Assembly (NCBI GenBank): GCA_037954665.1
Contig: JBBMOL010000570.1
Location: forward strand, 78,501 to 142,500
Length of the DNA stretch: 64,000 nt
Direction of reading: 5' to 3'
Origin: Laguncularia racemosa
Taxonomy: Eukaryota; Streptophyta; Magnoliopsida; Myrtales; Combretaceae
The position numbers and the translations under genes were made by a program. Shown here piece by piece: positions 33,622 to 44,500 of the stretch; the first letter of the stretch is position 1, and each line of letters begins with the position of its first letter. Under the pieces are notes generated by a model. The model worked only from the letters and a program-made list of their open reading frames with translations. It had not been told where the DNA came from and made no database searches.

Positions 33622-34366
33622 TGATACGAACCACGCCCACGTGTGACGAAACCCTATACCAATATTTTTGCAATTGCAACCCAAGATGCCAAATAATCGA
33701 AGTGGAAACCACGACCCGTTGCCTATAGATGAGGCAAGAACCTTGGTATATTCTGTTGACGCCACAATCCGGATGAAAGACCGATTGATAAGTCGGATTT
33801 GAACGCCACGAAAGAGATCCAATAAGTTCAAGAGAAGTTCTTTGGAGAACCAAGAGAGGAATACTCTCAAATTATGTTTATCAATGTTGTATGTAAGTTC
33901 TATCTTGTGTTTTCCAACTCTAGCAGCTATTAATAGGGTTTATAGCTCGTAAGGAAAAAGCCCAAAACGACATAACATAATAAAGTTGTGGAAAAATAAC
34001 AAACAGGCAATGTACGCCGGTGGCGTAGAAGGCGGCGTAGTAGTTGGCGTAGGATGTATGCTGGGTATATATGCCGACGGCGTAGTCCCTCTGTCGCGCT
34101 CTAATTGCAACGCCGGTTCAAGGCCGGCAGCGTTTAAGCCAGCGTTGTCAAGGCCAATAGCTTTGACCTCCTATGCTCTGATCTCCTTGAATGACTTGTA
34201 CAAATGCAAGTTCATTCTCATGATTGCTCCAATCTTTCTCGGCTTCTTGGATATCCTTTATTAGCCCATTAAGTGCTTCTTTGAATCGTTTCGCTCGAGT
34301 TCTTGTGATCGGTCCAGGTGCACTTCAAGAGGGTCCACATTCCACCTTCTAGCTTAACTCCCATCA
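33622..34366 (-). repeat. 5' LTR of F
   Basis: On the minus strand it starts TGATGGGAGTTAAGC (34366) and ends GTTCGTATCA (33622), 745 bp. The start was placed by the family's TGATGGGA signature and the end by the adjoining primer site. No second copy exists in the window to confirm it. Confidence 0.7.
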
Positions 34367-34379
34367 TGGCTTTCATCAG

Positions 34380-36460
34380 GTTGTCTGACCCCCCTCTTAA
34401 GTCCAATCTTGTCAGTAATTGGTCCCTTTAGATGTCCAAACCGACTAAGGTTGTCTAGCCCTTTTCAAGCCCAGTCTCATTAGTAGCTAGCACCTTTCGA
34501 TGTCCAAGACCATTTAGGTTATCTAGCCCCCTCTTAAGTCCAGTTTCATTAGTAGTTGGAACCCCTAGATGTCTAGACACACTAAGGCTATCTAGTCCCC
34601 TGTTAAGCTCAGTCTTGTTAGTAGCTGGCACCCTTCAATATCCAAGACTGCTTAGTTATCCAACCCCCTTTTAAGTCTAATCTTGTTAGTAGTTGGTACT
34701 TTTCAATGTCCAGAATCGTTTAGGTTACCTAGCCTTTTTAAGCCTATTTCCAATTATAGCTAGCACCCTTTGATGTCTAAGCTCATAAGTCGCATAGCCT
34801 TGCTCAAACCTAGTGATGAGCTCAAAACCAAGTCCAAGCACATGCAAATGAATCAAAGAAACAAATCCCAATTCACAATTAAAATCGGTCTAATGGAATC
34901 AAGAAATTGCGTGACCCTAATGGAATTTTGATGAAAATCCAAAGGTCAAATGATGCAATTAACAATCCATATATATGTACTCTTCACTAAGTAACAACAA
35001 TTATAAGTGAAATCCACGTGAATCAAATCAAGAGGAATAGATCAAAATCGTGATTTCAACTCCTTCCTACAATTCCCAATTCACGTCACAATAGATTCCA
35101 ATATTGATGATAAAATCAAGTACTAAAGCAATCAATCTTATAACAAGATAATTGATCACAAATGCGATAAAAAATCTAACCAAGAAAAATCCAAATCAAC
35201 CCTAGATATGACTCACTAGTGATGAAATGGAAACACAACAAAGAAGGAATTGATACTACTCACAATTACCCTTTGTTGCACTCGCCACAATTTCAACTCC
35301 TCTTGGAAATTGAAATTGATAAGAGAAATTGGATTTAGGAAACCTTAAGCCCTCTCATGAAAAGTGATGTTCAAATCTGAAAAATTTTGGCCTCCTCAAA
35401 CCCTACTATAAGCAAGTATTTATACTTGCTACTCCTAGGGTTAGAAAATGGACAAAAATTACAAGTTTACCACTTTTAAGGTGGCTGGTCCTAAATAAAA
35501 ATTATAATAAAATGAAAGTGTCCCAAAAGAAAAATACAACATAAAATATTCCATAGAACAATCGCAACGAGTCTTTGATTGTAAATCTAAAAATGTCCCG
35601 TGTCCATCAACTAGTGTAGGACATATTGGCATCCCATGGAGAATTATTATTGTACCTGTAAGATTATTTCTCAAATATTTATTAGAATAAAAAATATAAC
35701 ATAAAATATGAGTGATTTGGATCATCATCCAAATCGAGTTCTGAAAGTGTCGATGGTGCTAGAAATTTTCCCATCACCTAGTCTTATTAGTAGTTGGCAC
35801 TCTTTGATGTCTAGGTCCGTTTAAGTCACCTAGCCCCCTAAGCGTAAACTTGTCAATAACTAGCACTTTTCAATGTCCAGGTCAATTTAAGTCACATAAC
35901 CCCTTTTTCAAGCCTAATCTCATCAATTTCTAGTGCTCTTTGATACTTAGGTTCGTTTAGGTCACCTAGCCCCTTAAGTGTGTAGTAAACTTCAATGTCC
36001 GGGTCAGTTTAAGTTACCTAACCCTTTTTCAAGCCTAGTCTCATTAGTAGCTGGCACCCTTCGATATCTAAGACCGTTGAAGTTACCTGACCCCTCAAGC
36101 TCAATCTTGATAACAGGTGGCACCATTTGATGTTTAAGCCCATAAGTTGCTTAGCCTCCCTCAAGTTTAGTCTTGATAATAGCTAATAGCCTTTGATATC
36201 TAAGCCTATAGGTTTCTTGGCCCCACTTTAAGCCCGGTCTCATCAATAGTTGGCACCCTTCCATGTCTAGGATCATTTAGGTTAGCTACCTCTTTTCAAG
36301 CTTAATCTCATTAATAGCTGGCACCTTTTAATGTCTAAGCTTGTTTATGTCACCTGTCCCTTAAAAGTGTAGACTTGTCAATAGCTAACACCCTTTGATG
36401 TCTAGGTCCATTTAAGTTACCTGACCCATTTTTCAAGCCTAGTCTCATTAGTAGCTAGCA
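34380..36460 (+). repeat. Degenerate tandem array, ~68-bp unit, about 17 copies
   Basis: Successive units follow a consensus of GTTACCTAGCCCCTTTTAAG, then a middle like TCTCATTAGTAGCTGGCACC, then CTTTGATGTCTAAGACC and GTTTAG. Unit starts occur at roughly 68-base steps. The array is split by solo LTR G (34814-35776) inside one unit; joining the two flanks at the TSD restores the unit. Copies differ at many positions, so the array is old. No coding is visible. Confidence 0.85.
34814..35776 (-). mobile_element. Solo LTR G inside the tandem array, perfect TSD
   Basis: 963 bp, TGATGAGCTC...TTTCCCATCA, flanked by CCTAG at 34809-34813 and 35777-35781. On the minus strand it opens TGATGGGA and contains GCAAGTATAAATACTTGC, the same TATA-like core as the E1/E2 LTRs. 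That sets the orientation and group. No internal region is present. Confidence 0.87.
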
Positions 36461-36580
36461 CATTATTGAACCCGAATTCCAATGATTCAATCTCATTCGT
36501 TTTTACATCAGGCAAAAATGGGCATTTCTTTTGCCTTTATTGTAAAGTTTTTATCAAACTTCACGACAAAGAGTGGTAGC

Positions 36581-38403
36581 TATAGACATCCCATTTTTGC
36601 TCCCTTGTTTTATCTTTTTCTTTTAAGCCCTAATTTTAGAAAAATAAGGCCCAAAATACCTAGAAAAAGAAAAAGAAAAAAGAAAAATAGAAAAAAAAAA
36701 TGGAATGCAATGGTCTATTTCATCCATTTAAGGTGGAAGTAATTTTTTTAGTGCTCTGAAGTAATTGTGGTGCAATTAATTTTCAAGAAAGTAGTGTAGC
36801 ACAGTTGGAAAGGTGAGGCAATGTAAGGTTCAAGTGGCAAGTTTGAGTTCTTTCAACGTAAAAAGCATGCCAATTTTTTGTTTCTCAACCAAGACACGTG
36901 GCAGATGCGGATTGGAAAAGCTGATGAATAGTAGTACTTCATTTTGTTCCTTGCCTATTCAAACTTCATAGATTAGGCAACTCGTAGTGATCAATTTTTG
37001 TCCATTTTTCACCTGATTTTTGACCAATTTTCTTCAAATAAAAAGCACCAATCAAAAGAAGACTTGGAGTACGATCAAAAGATACTAAATATGCATTAAA
37101 TAATAAAGGAAAGGATACAAGAAAATAAACTCAAAGTTTGCTTAAAATAAGAAAGTCCACCTTAGACTTAAAAGTTGTAATTCAAATTGAATGCATTTCT
37201 TACTTATTTTCTTCAACTAAATCGCATATTTGGAGTAAGGAAGGCTTGGGAAACATGATTGAATCTTCAAGTTCTTTTAATATTTGATAAATCGTGTTAA
37301 TATTAGCATTGAAATACTATTGGCAACAAACACCCATTTAGCAAAAATATTTGATCTTGATGCAATATGAGGTTTCCTTAAATACAATTGATTACATATT
37401 AGTATAAATAAGAGTTTTAGATGTCAATTCAAAGGGGCATTATAGACCAATAACACTAGAATCTCTCCGAATCACTCCACTCCCTCTCTACCCACTTGAC
37501 CACACTACCCACTTTCTCTCTCTTCTAAATTCTCTCCAACAAGAGAAAATCGAAGCAAACCATTTACACTAGGTCGTCCCTCATGCTAGAATATCAAATC
37601 CCAATGTTTAATTGCCTTCAACATTGTGTGGGTTGCTCCAATTCAAATAATAATAATAAAAAAAACGAAGTTAGGGTTCATGTGTTCTGCAAGGTTTAGT
37701 TCAAGACAAATTGGAGAATTTCTACAATTCTAATCGTAAAATTGTTTAAGGGGTTCACCTACCCATGTTACCAAAAGGCTTTTCAACCCTTCAGTGCTAG
37801 CTACCACTTGTTGGAGCACCATCCCGCGACCACCGCCCTTGTGTGCTAAAGGTAAGTATTTTTTTTCTTTTATCATTATTAATATACATGTTATTTTATT
37901 AGGTTTTAATAATACATGCTTGTTATATTTTTCATGTTACATGTTATTGATTTATAAAAATAAAAGAAATTCTAAAAGACAAAATTTGATGAATTTATCT
38001 AATTCATGTTGCCATCTTATTATTAGCACTAACATGTTCTTTATTATCATTTTTTTTTCTTTAAAGATGAATTTTGCCACTTAGGAATTTTTTTTTTTAA
38101 TAAAAATCATTAATCGGTATTTTCCTCAAAAGTAGGGTTTCCCTTTAGAATTTTCCAAATAAGGGAAATTAAATTAAGGTTTCAGTTATTTTTCATGAAG
38201 AATAACAAATTGGTCAATAACATAAAGTGGAACATCTTTCTTAAATAAAACAAACCAACAAATTAAAGTTTTATTAAAAAAAAATGAACTATGATGCTTT
38301 GATTCCAACTAGTGAATACATAAGCACCTTTGGAGCAACCATAAAAAATAAAAATATTATTTTCCCCTTAAACCAATAAGAACTAAAAAGAACTCAAAAT
38401 TAA

Positions 38404-38439
<36 letters not shown>

Positions 38440-39112
38440 TGGTGATATTACTAGTTTCTTTTCTATTGTAGGAAATTATATATGAAAAAAAAGTTTTTTT
38501 TTTAGTTAATCTAGTTAATTGAAAAAAAAAATTCTTTTTCAATTTATTTATTTTTAGTACTAACTTTCCTTTTCTTTCTTGCCGGAAAATATGAAAATTA
38601 TTCTAGTTAATTTATTTATTTTTAGATTTTTTTTTTGGAGTAGAAACCTAACAAATTCTTTTAGCTTTACAAGGAAATATGGAAAAAGGTATATTTGTTT
38701 ACTTATTTGGATTATTTTCTTTATGAGTATCTTTTTACATATTTGGTAACCATTTTTAGAGGAAATTAGAAGGGAAAGAAATTTTTAATAAAAGCCTATT
38801 TTCATTTTGGAAAATTCTTATATGAAAACCAAAAGGTTTTAAATAAGATAGCCCCATACTCAATTTTCTTTGGTTTTTAAAAATCTTTTTAAAAAGGTTT
38901 TTAAAAACCTTTTTATAAAACTAGGATCAATCTACTCATTTAATCATAATTTCTCATTTTCCCAACTTTGGTTGGATGGCAACTCTAATATTTTTAAAAA
39001 CTATTTACAAAGTTTTTTAATTTTTCTTAATTTCGTCGATTGACTTATATCGAGTAGGCTAGGGTTAATATAAGTTGAATTAAGGAAAAAAAGGAAATAT
39101 CTGAACTCGACA
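36581..39112 (+). repeat. Ogre/Tat-like LTR or LTR-derived repeat
   Basis: Begins TATAGACATCCCATTTTTGC (compare the minus-strand start of D, TGTAAACACCCC...) and ends GAACTCGACA (compare D's CTCGACA). The 3' part (38450-39112) aligns with 2484-2731 plus 17569-18000. Matching 5-bp flanks were not found, so a complete solo LTR is not proven. It includes (TA)n at 38408-38434 and poly-T tracts. No genes are visible, and small open frames near 37794 are not convincing. Confidence 0.55.
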
Positions 39113-39766
39113 CTACTCATTAGTTTTCCCACCGAATTTGTTGACATGGAAAATTTCAATTATTTTTTGCCATGTCAGTATAGGATCATTTAAACAAGTT
39201 GCATAAATTACAAATCACTTAGAGGGTTGGATGAAAAAGTTAAGAAGTATCTCATTCCTGCATTTTAAAAAATGGTTTATGGCATAAATGCAATTTGAAA
39301 AAGATGACAAGCTTTATAATACAGAGGCCAATTTTACCAATGTAGCCACTTAAAAGTGATTATATGATATAATAACTTTTTTTATTGTTAATGGGCCTTA
39401 TTTAATATAATTCAAGGTGATTTATTGTTAAAAAAAATTATTAATACTATGAATAAAGTTTTGATGATAACAAAACATATGAATGACATGATTAATATGC
39501 AAATAATATAGAGGATAGATAGAACAATGATTGAATCATATTTTGGTTATTAAATTTTGATTGAGTATATATGGTGAAAGGAGTGAATGTTTATTGTAGG
39601 TTATAATGCACATTCAGAATTAAGACTTTTGGAGGCAGTCGAAAGTAAACATGCACCTTATGAATTCCAATAGATAGAAATGCATTAACAGATATTCAAA
39701 GTGTAATAGGTTGTTATTCTAAAGTAATGTTATGGCTCCAATAATAGAAAAAGCATTTATAACAGT
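39113..39766. other. AT-rich spacer, nothing recognised
   Basis: No coding, RNA or repeat structure that I can name is visible between the LTR-like repeat and the LINE remnant. Confidence 0.5.
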
Positions 39767-40192
39767 TCAAGACGCACCTCCACTAACAATAATGTAGTGT
39801 AGTAAAATTGATATTGCTGGAGCAGTCGCAAGCCCAGTGCAAATGCCCAAATTTCGGCAGGGACCTATATTGACTAAAAAAATCCCATTCCACAATCCGT
39901 TACTATCTCGCACTAAACCTCCAGCAGCCTGATCAACCGAGCAGTCTGTATTGAGTTTAGGCCGGATGTGGTCATAGTTACTGGCATATTTCTTTTCCCC
40001 CTTAAACGGTGACGTGCAAACCCACGTAAAAACGTTCAATGAAAAAGATCTCTCTGGACTATCAATAATGGCTACTGTTGGAATTATACATAGAATATGG
40101 AAAATGCATAGGCCATTTGGCTTTTGACTGACGCAAGTATTTCGAATATTTTCAATTCTTCTATGCTGCAATCGAGGAATTAGAATTCTCAA
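39767..40192 (-). pseudogene. RNase H-like domain remnant, LINE type
   Basis: A 141-codon open frame whose second half reads YDHIRPKLNTDCSVDQAAGG, then LVRDSNGLWNGIFLVNIGPC. This resembles the C-terminal RNase H domain of plant non-LTR retrotransposons (KLNTDGS...AAGGV-RD--G-W--GF--NIG). The usual Gly after Asp is Cys, and the rest of the domain is lost. No LINE reverse transcriptase is found nearby. It lies about 420 bases beyond the SS2 stop, so it could fall in or near the SS2 3' UTR. Confidence 0.55.
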
Positions 40193-40615
40193 TTGGAGTG
40201 AAACTAGATTTTAGACCACCAAGGACATGTACTGGGATGTAATAGAAGCCTCCACTGTCTCGCATTATAAACCACTTATTAAGTACTGGAGAAAGATGTT
40301 AGCTATAAATATGCACTGATTCATGTGCAGCAGAATATGGACATAAATATGCGGGAAACGCATCCTCAACTTTGTAAACATTAAAAAAAAAAAAAAGTGA
40401 ATTGCCTTGTGATTTAATTTAAGAAAGAAAGGCAGCTAGATCTCGCAAGCAGCATCCTTAGATGGCTTTGTCACCGATTCCTTTCAACTAGCAACCCAGA
40501 AAGGAAAGTGAAAGAAGAAAAACCAAGGGCAGTAAGTTCGAGCACAGATATGTCCTGATCCATTAGCAGAATCAAACTCAACACTGTTAAGTTGGTCAAT
40601 TTGAACACTGACGAA
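40193..40615 (-). other. SS2: 3' flank / probable 3' UTR of SS2
   Basis: No other gene is visible. The transcript end cannot be placed from sequence alone. An A-rich tract lies at 40383-40396. Confidence 0.45.
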
Positions 40616-41572
40616 TCACCACTGGTACTTGGCAGCAACAAGGACCTCTTCATAATTCTTAGCAGCATTGTCCCAACTAAGGTCCTGCGACATTCCTCTT
40701 CTCTGAAGACCCTCCCAACTCTTCTTGTGCTCGCGGTAAGTCAATAAGCAGTATCCCAGAGCATTTATCAGCTTATTTGTCTCTGCACTATCAAATGTCC
40801 ACCCACGCCCTGTATCACTGAAAGGGTCAAAGGCCTGAACTGTATCCCTCAGTCCACCGACAGCATGTACAACAGGAACTGTCCCATAATTCATGGCATA
40901 TAGTTGGTTGAGTCCACAAGGCTCAAACCTAGATGGCATGAGCAAAATGTCTGCACCGGCAGTTATCCTGTGAGCCATTTTCACAGAAAAGCCAACCCAT
41001 GACCTTATCTTATCCCTGTGCTGACCTTCAAACTGCCTAAGCATCTGTTCAAGATCTTGTCTGCCAGTTCCCAACATGACTAGTTGCACATCCTGCCCCA
41101 TCATCCATGGTATCGCCTCAGCAATGAGGTCAACACCTTTCTGATGATCCAACCTCCCGATGAAACCTATGAGAGGGACATTATCACGAACTGGCAAACC
41201 AAGCTCCTTCTGCAATGCTTCCTTGCATTGAGCCTTGCCTGTTTGAAGGGTGTCCAAGAAGTAGTTGGTGTAACCATCTGATGTTAAGTGAATATCAGAT
41301 GTCGGACTCCAGTCTTTTGTATCAATTCCATTAACAATGCCCCTGAATTTCCAATCTATCTCATTTATGATATTATGTAAACCCCAGCCACCTTCAGAAG
41401 TTTTAAGCTCCCAGGCATAGCCATGACTAACTGTGACCACCCGATCTGCAGTTTTTAGGGCAGCTGCAAATATATTAAAGTGCTCACCCCCAACAGGGTC
41501 ATACAACTTAAATAGGTCAATATAGTGCTCTGGAAGATCCAAATATCGAAAATCATCAACTGGTCCTCGACC
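40616..41572 (-). CDS. SS2: SS2 exon 8 (C-terminal catalytic half)
   Basis: 957 bases, residues 473-790 and TGA. It begins GRGPVDDFRYLDLPEHYIDL after acceptor ATATGCAG and ends EEVLVAAKYQW. It contains the glycosyltransferase C-terminal lobe motifs listed for the gene. Confidence 0.97.
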   Translation of the reverse strand, partial: GRGPVDDFRYLDLPEHYIDLFKLYDPVGGEHFNIFAAALKTADRVVTVSHGYAWELKTSEGGWGLHNIINEIDWKFRGIVNGIDTKDWSPTSDIHLTSDGYTNYFLDTLQTGKAQCKEALQKELGLPVRDNVPLIGFIGRLDHQKGVDLIAEAIPWMMGQDVQLVMLGTGRQDLEQMLRQFEGQHRDKIRSWVGFSVKMAHRITAGADILLMPSRFEPCGLNQLYAMNYGTVPVVHAVGGLRDTVQAFDPFSDTGRGWTFDSAETNKLINALGYCLLTYREHKKSWEGLQRRGMSQDLSWDNAAKNYEEVLVAAKYQW

Positions 41573-44500
41573 CTGCATATAACACCATAAGTTTAAGGAA
41601 CAACCACCTTATGGATACAGAAGATATAAAAATCAACAGTAGCTACTACGCTTTGTCTCACTATGGTGGGGCTTAGGTAAATAATCTAGATGAATTTTCT
41701 TAGATCATATGGTATGGCATCAGATCAAAACATATTTGAAGGTTTCCTAGCACAGTGATGACTCATGATTGCATATGTGAGAGGCAAACATCAGTATCTA
41801 CCATAGACAGATCAAAAAGTTTAGACCCACCTTCACTTATGAAGTAAGGAAGCACGAATGCTAGAGGAACAAGGGAGAACAAACCTGGTGAGCAATGTTG
41901 TGGATTACAAGAACAGACCTTGTAAATTTCATCAAACCATTATCCCGATAGTATGCCTTAAGGTAAATTGGCAGCAATGCAGTATGCCAATCATTGGCAA
42001 TAAATACCAGGTTTCCATCCCCATAGCAGACACCACCACAGGGGACATGCCAAGGAACCTGAAAAATGCAAGCAGCTTCACTACAATATCACAGATAATG
42101 CACTTAGACAAGAAAGTCATGTCAAAAGAATAGATCCATAATCATTTCAAGTGCATAAATGTATGCATCATGATGATATATTTCTGCTTGCATTCTAACT
42201 GGAAAAAAGTGATCACTACAATTTATCTGCTTCTACCATTGCAATGCATACATTCAGAATCTTTCATCATTTTTATACTGCATACATACCATACATTACA
42301 GTAGCTTTTCAGATTTTTTTTTTTTTTTTCGTTCTTCTTCTTTTCCTTTTTCTGAACTGGAAACTAAAGGAAGATCCAAGGATTGGACAAAAGAAGAAAG
42401 AAAGAAAGAAAGATCCAAGGCATCATATGCACATAGAAGGTTCTTTCAGTTGTACCTCGACAGCTGCCTTGCAAAGTAGAACCATTCGCTTCAAAATATC
42501 CTGCACAATGAAGATAAAGACATGTGAGTTATGAAAAGTTTAACGTTTGGGCAAATTATTTTTCCACTCACTACTACTAGTGAAGTAATGTGAAGTTTCC
42601 TAGTAAAGAAAATAGGTACATTAGGTAGGCATTGTTAAGTTTAGCTCTATAACTAATTTAATTGAAAAGTATAAGCTTATAGATTTGGTTAGTGCTTTCA
42701 TATTTATTATCAATACTTCCCCTTGCCATTGACCGGGACTTATGGCTTAAATTTCCTATTTTGATACATGTTGAATTTAGTTCTTATGTGCCTTCATATT
42801 TATTACTCAACAGGTGCAAGCCCATAAGAGCAGAATTGGAATGCCGACTGATTAAAGCCACTTACATTATAATCTATTGTAAAGTTTTGAATTATCAAGC
42901 TTTTATTTTTAAATGGTATGCAAACATCATCATTGATGCAAAATCACAAAAATAGTATTGATTTGTTTACAGAATTCTTAATCCATTCCTCAAAAATATA
43001 TGAGTAAACATGAAAAGAAAAATACTTTACCACACGATTTCCTCCATAAATATTGTTCTCTATATGACGAAACATTGAACAATCAAGAAAAACAAAGTCC
43101 ACACCATCAATGTAGGCTTGGAAGTAAGTAACTTCTACATCCTGTGATACCAAAAATCAATAAGTAAAAACAACATGGTAAAATCCAGAACGGGACTAAA
43201 CCAGTGAAGATTGAAAGTAAAATCAATGTTGTTCTGAACCTGGCCATCTACTTTATACATTTTTCTCACTCCTGTATCTTGCGGTTCAGCATAATTGCCA
43301 TATCGAGGCACCACAACCTAAAAAGAGAAGAAAAGTGACAGACACAAAATGGAACACTTTATACTATTATCTATTAAAGTTAAAAGCGCATGGAATTTCC
43401 ATGCACCACCACATATACTACTATTTTAAATTGATTTCTGGTGTCGATGTCAGTATCCTAAGAGGGGTGGCAATTTGTTACATGACATGATAATGCAGTT
43501 CAAACCTGACCAAGATGAAGTATGTTTGCAGAAAAAACCTGTAACTGACACGATCTGAAACATCTAGTTGTGATATGACACAATAGTAACTGTTTATGAT
43601 GTTTAGTGGATTTTACATAAAATTATCAGCCACTCAAATTTTATGGTAGTATTATCAACAAAATTTGACACAATGTGAAACGCAATTACCATAAGGCAAC
43701 ACAAGTTGTTACCCTTCCTACAATAACCTATTTCATACCAAGGTCTAGTACACTAATGAGTGTCACTTTACTGTTGAAAAAAAAAAAAAAAATCCTGTCA
43801 AAGTATGAAATGTGTGGTCACAATACCATAACACGATGACCTCGGCGAGCCAAAGCTTTAGGTAAAGACCCAGCAACATCCCCAAGACCACCTAGAGAGT
43901 AGCAATAATATTTTAACTACCATGGAGTCATAGAAACAAGTGCATAAATATGTTGACAAATGCCATGAGATATAAAGGTCTCTAAAGAGGAGTATATTGA
44001 GTTAAATTAACACCTAGATACATATATTTATCAATATAGATGTCTCTTAAGCATAGGCAGAGGATTGTGTGTATGAGAGGGAGAAAAGGGGGGGATGTAA
44101 AACCTGTTTTGATCCAAGGTGAACATTCTGCTGCAATTAGGATTACATTCATGATGTTTTCTCCAGCCAATGGAGGGGGGTTTTCATTTTTACTGATAGA
44201 ATCCACTGTCACTTCCTTGACTTTCTGTGTGCTTGATTTTTCTGAATCATTCTTGACATCTTTCAAAGAGGGGGCCTCAATGCTTGAAACAAATGGTGGT
44301 AGTTCATCTTTAATATTTTTTGCAATCTGAGCCTCCGATGTATTTGAGTGAACAGAAGGTTGCTCATCAGTCAATACCGTCTTAGAAACACCACTATAAG
44401 ACACTTTGGAAGAGACTACATTGGATGGAATTGCTTTCGATGGTCTAGCATGTATGGGCTCCTTTTTGCCATCATGAAGTTCAATCCCAGCAGTTGAACA

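Larger units (their letters stand above)
30175..34366 (-). mobile_element. Ty3/gypsy LTR retrotransposon F, 3' half missing
   Basis: Minus-strand element with a 5' LTR (33622-34366), a perfect Met primer site, gag and pol up to RNase H. There the sequence is replaced by element B's LTR. RNase H (3' part), integrase and the 3' LTR are absent. The LTR begins TGATGGGAG on the minus strand, like E1 and E2, and its proteins resemble theirs, so F belongs to the same group but a different subfamily. Coding damage is much lighter than in E1/E2. Confidence 0.88.

Noticed and set aside
34380..36460. CRISPR-like reading of the regular repeats
   Set aside because: Units are contiguous and degenerate without unique spacers, in a plant nuclear context; it is a tandem array.
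39767..40192. A host gene encoding an RNase H-domain protein
   Set aside because: Only the first half of the domain is recognisable, the acidic motif context is altered (DCS for DGS), and there are no splice-linked partners.
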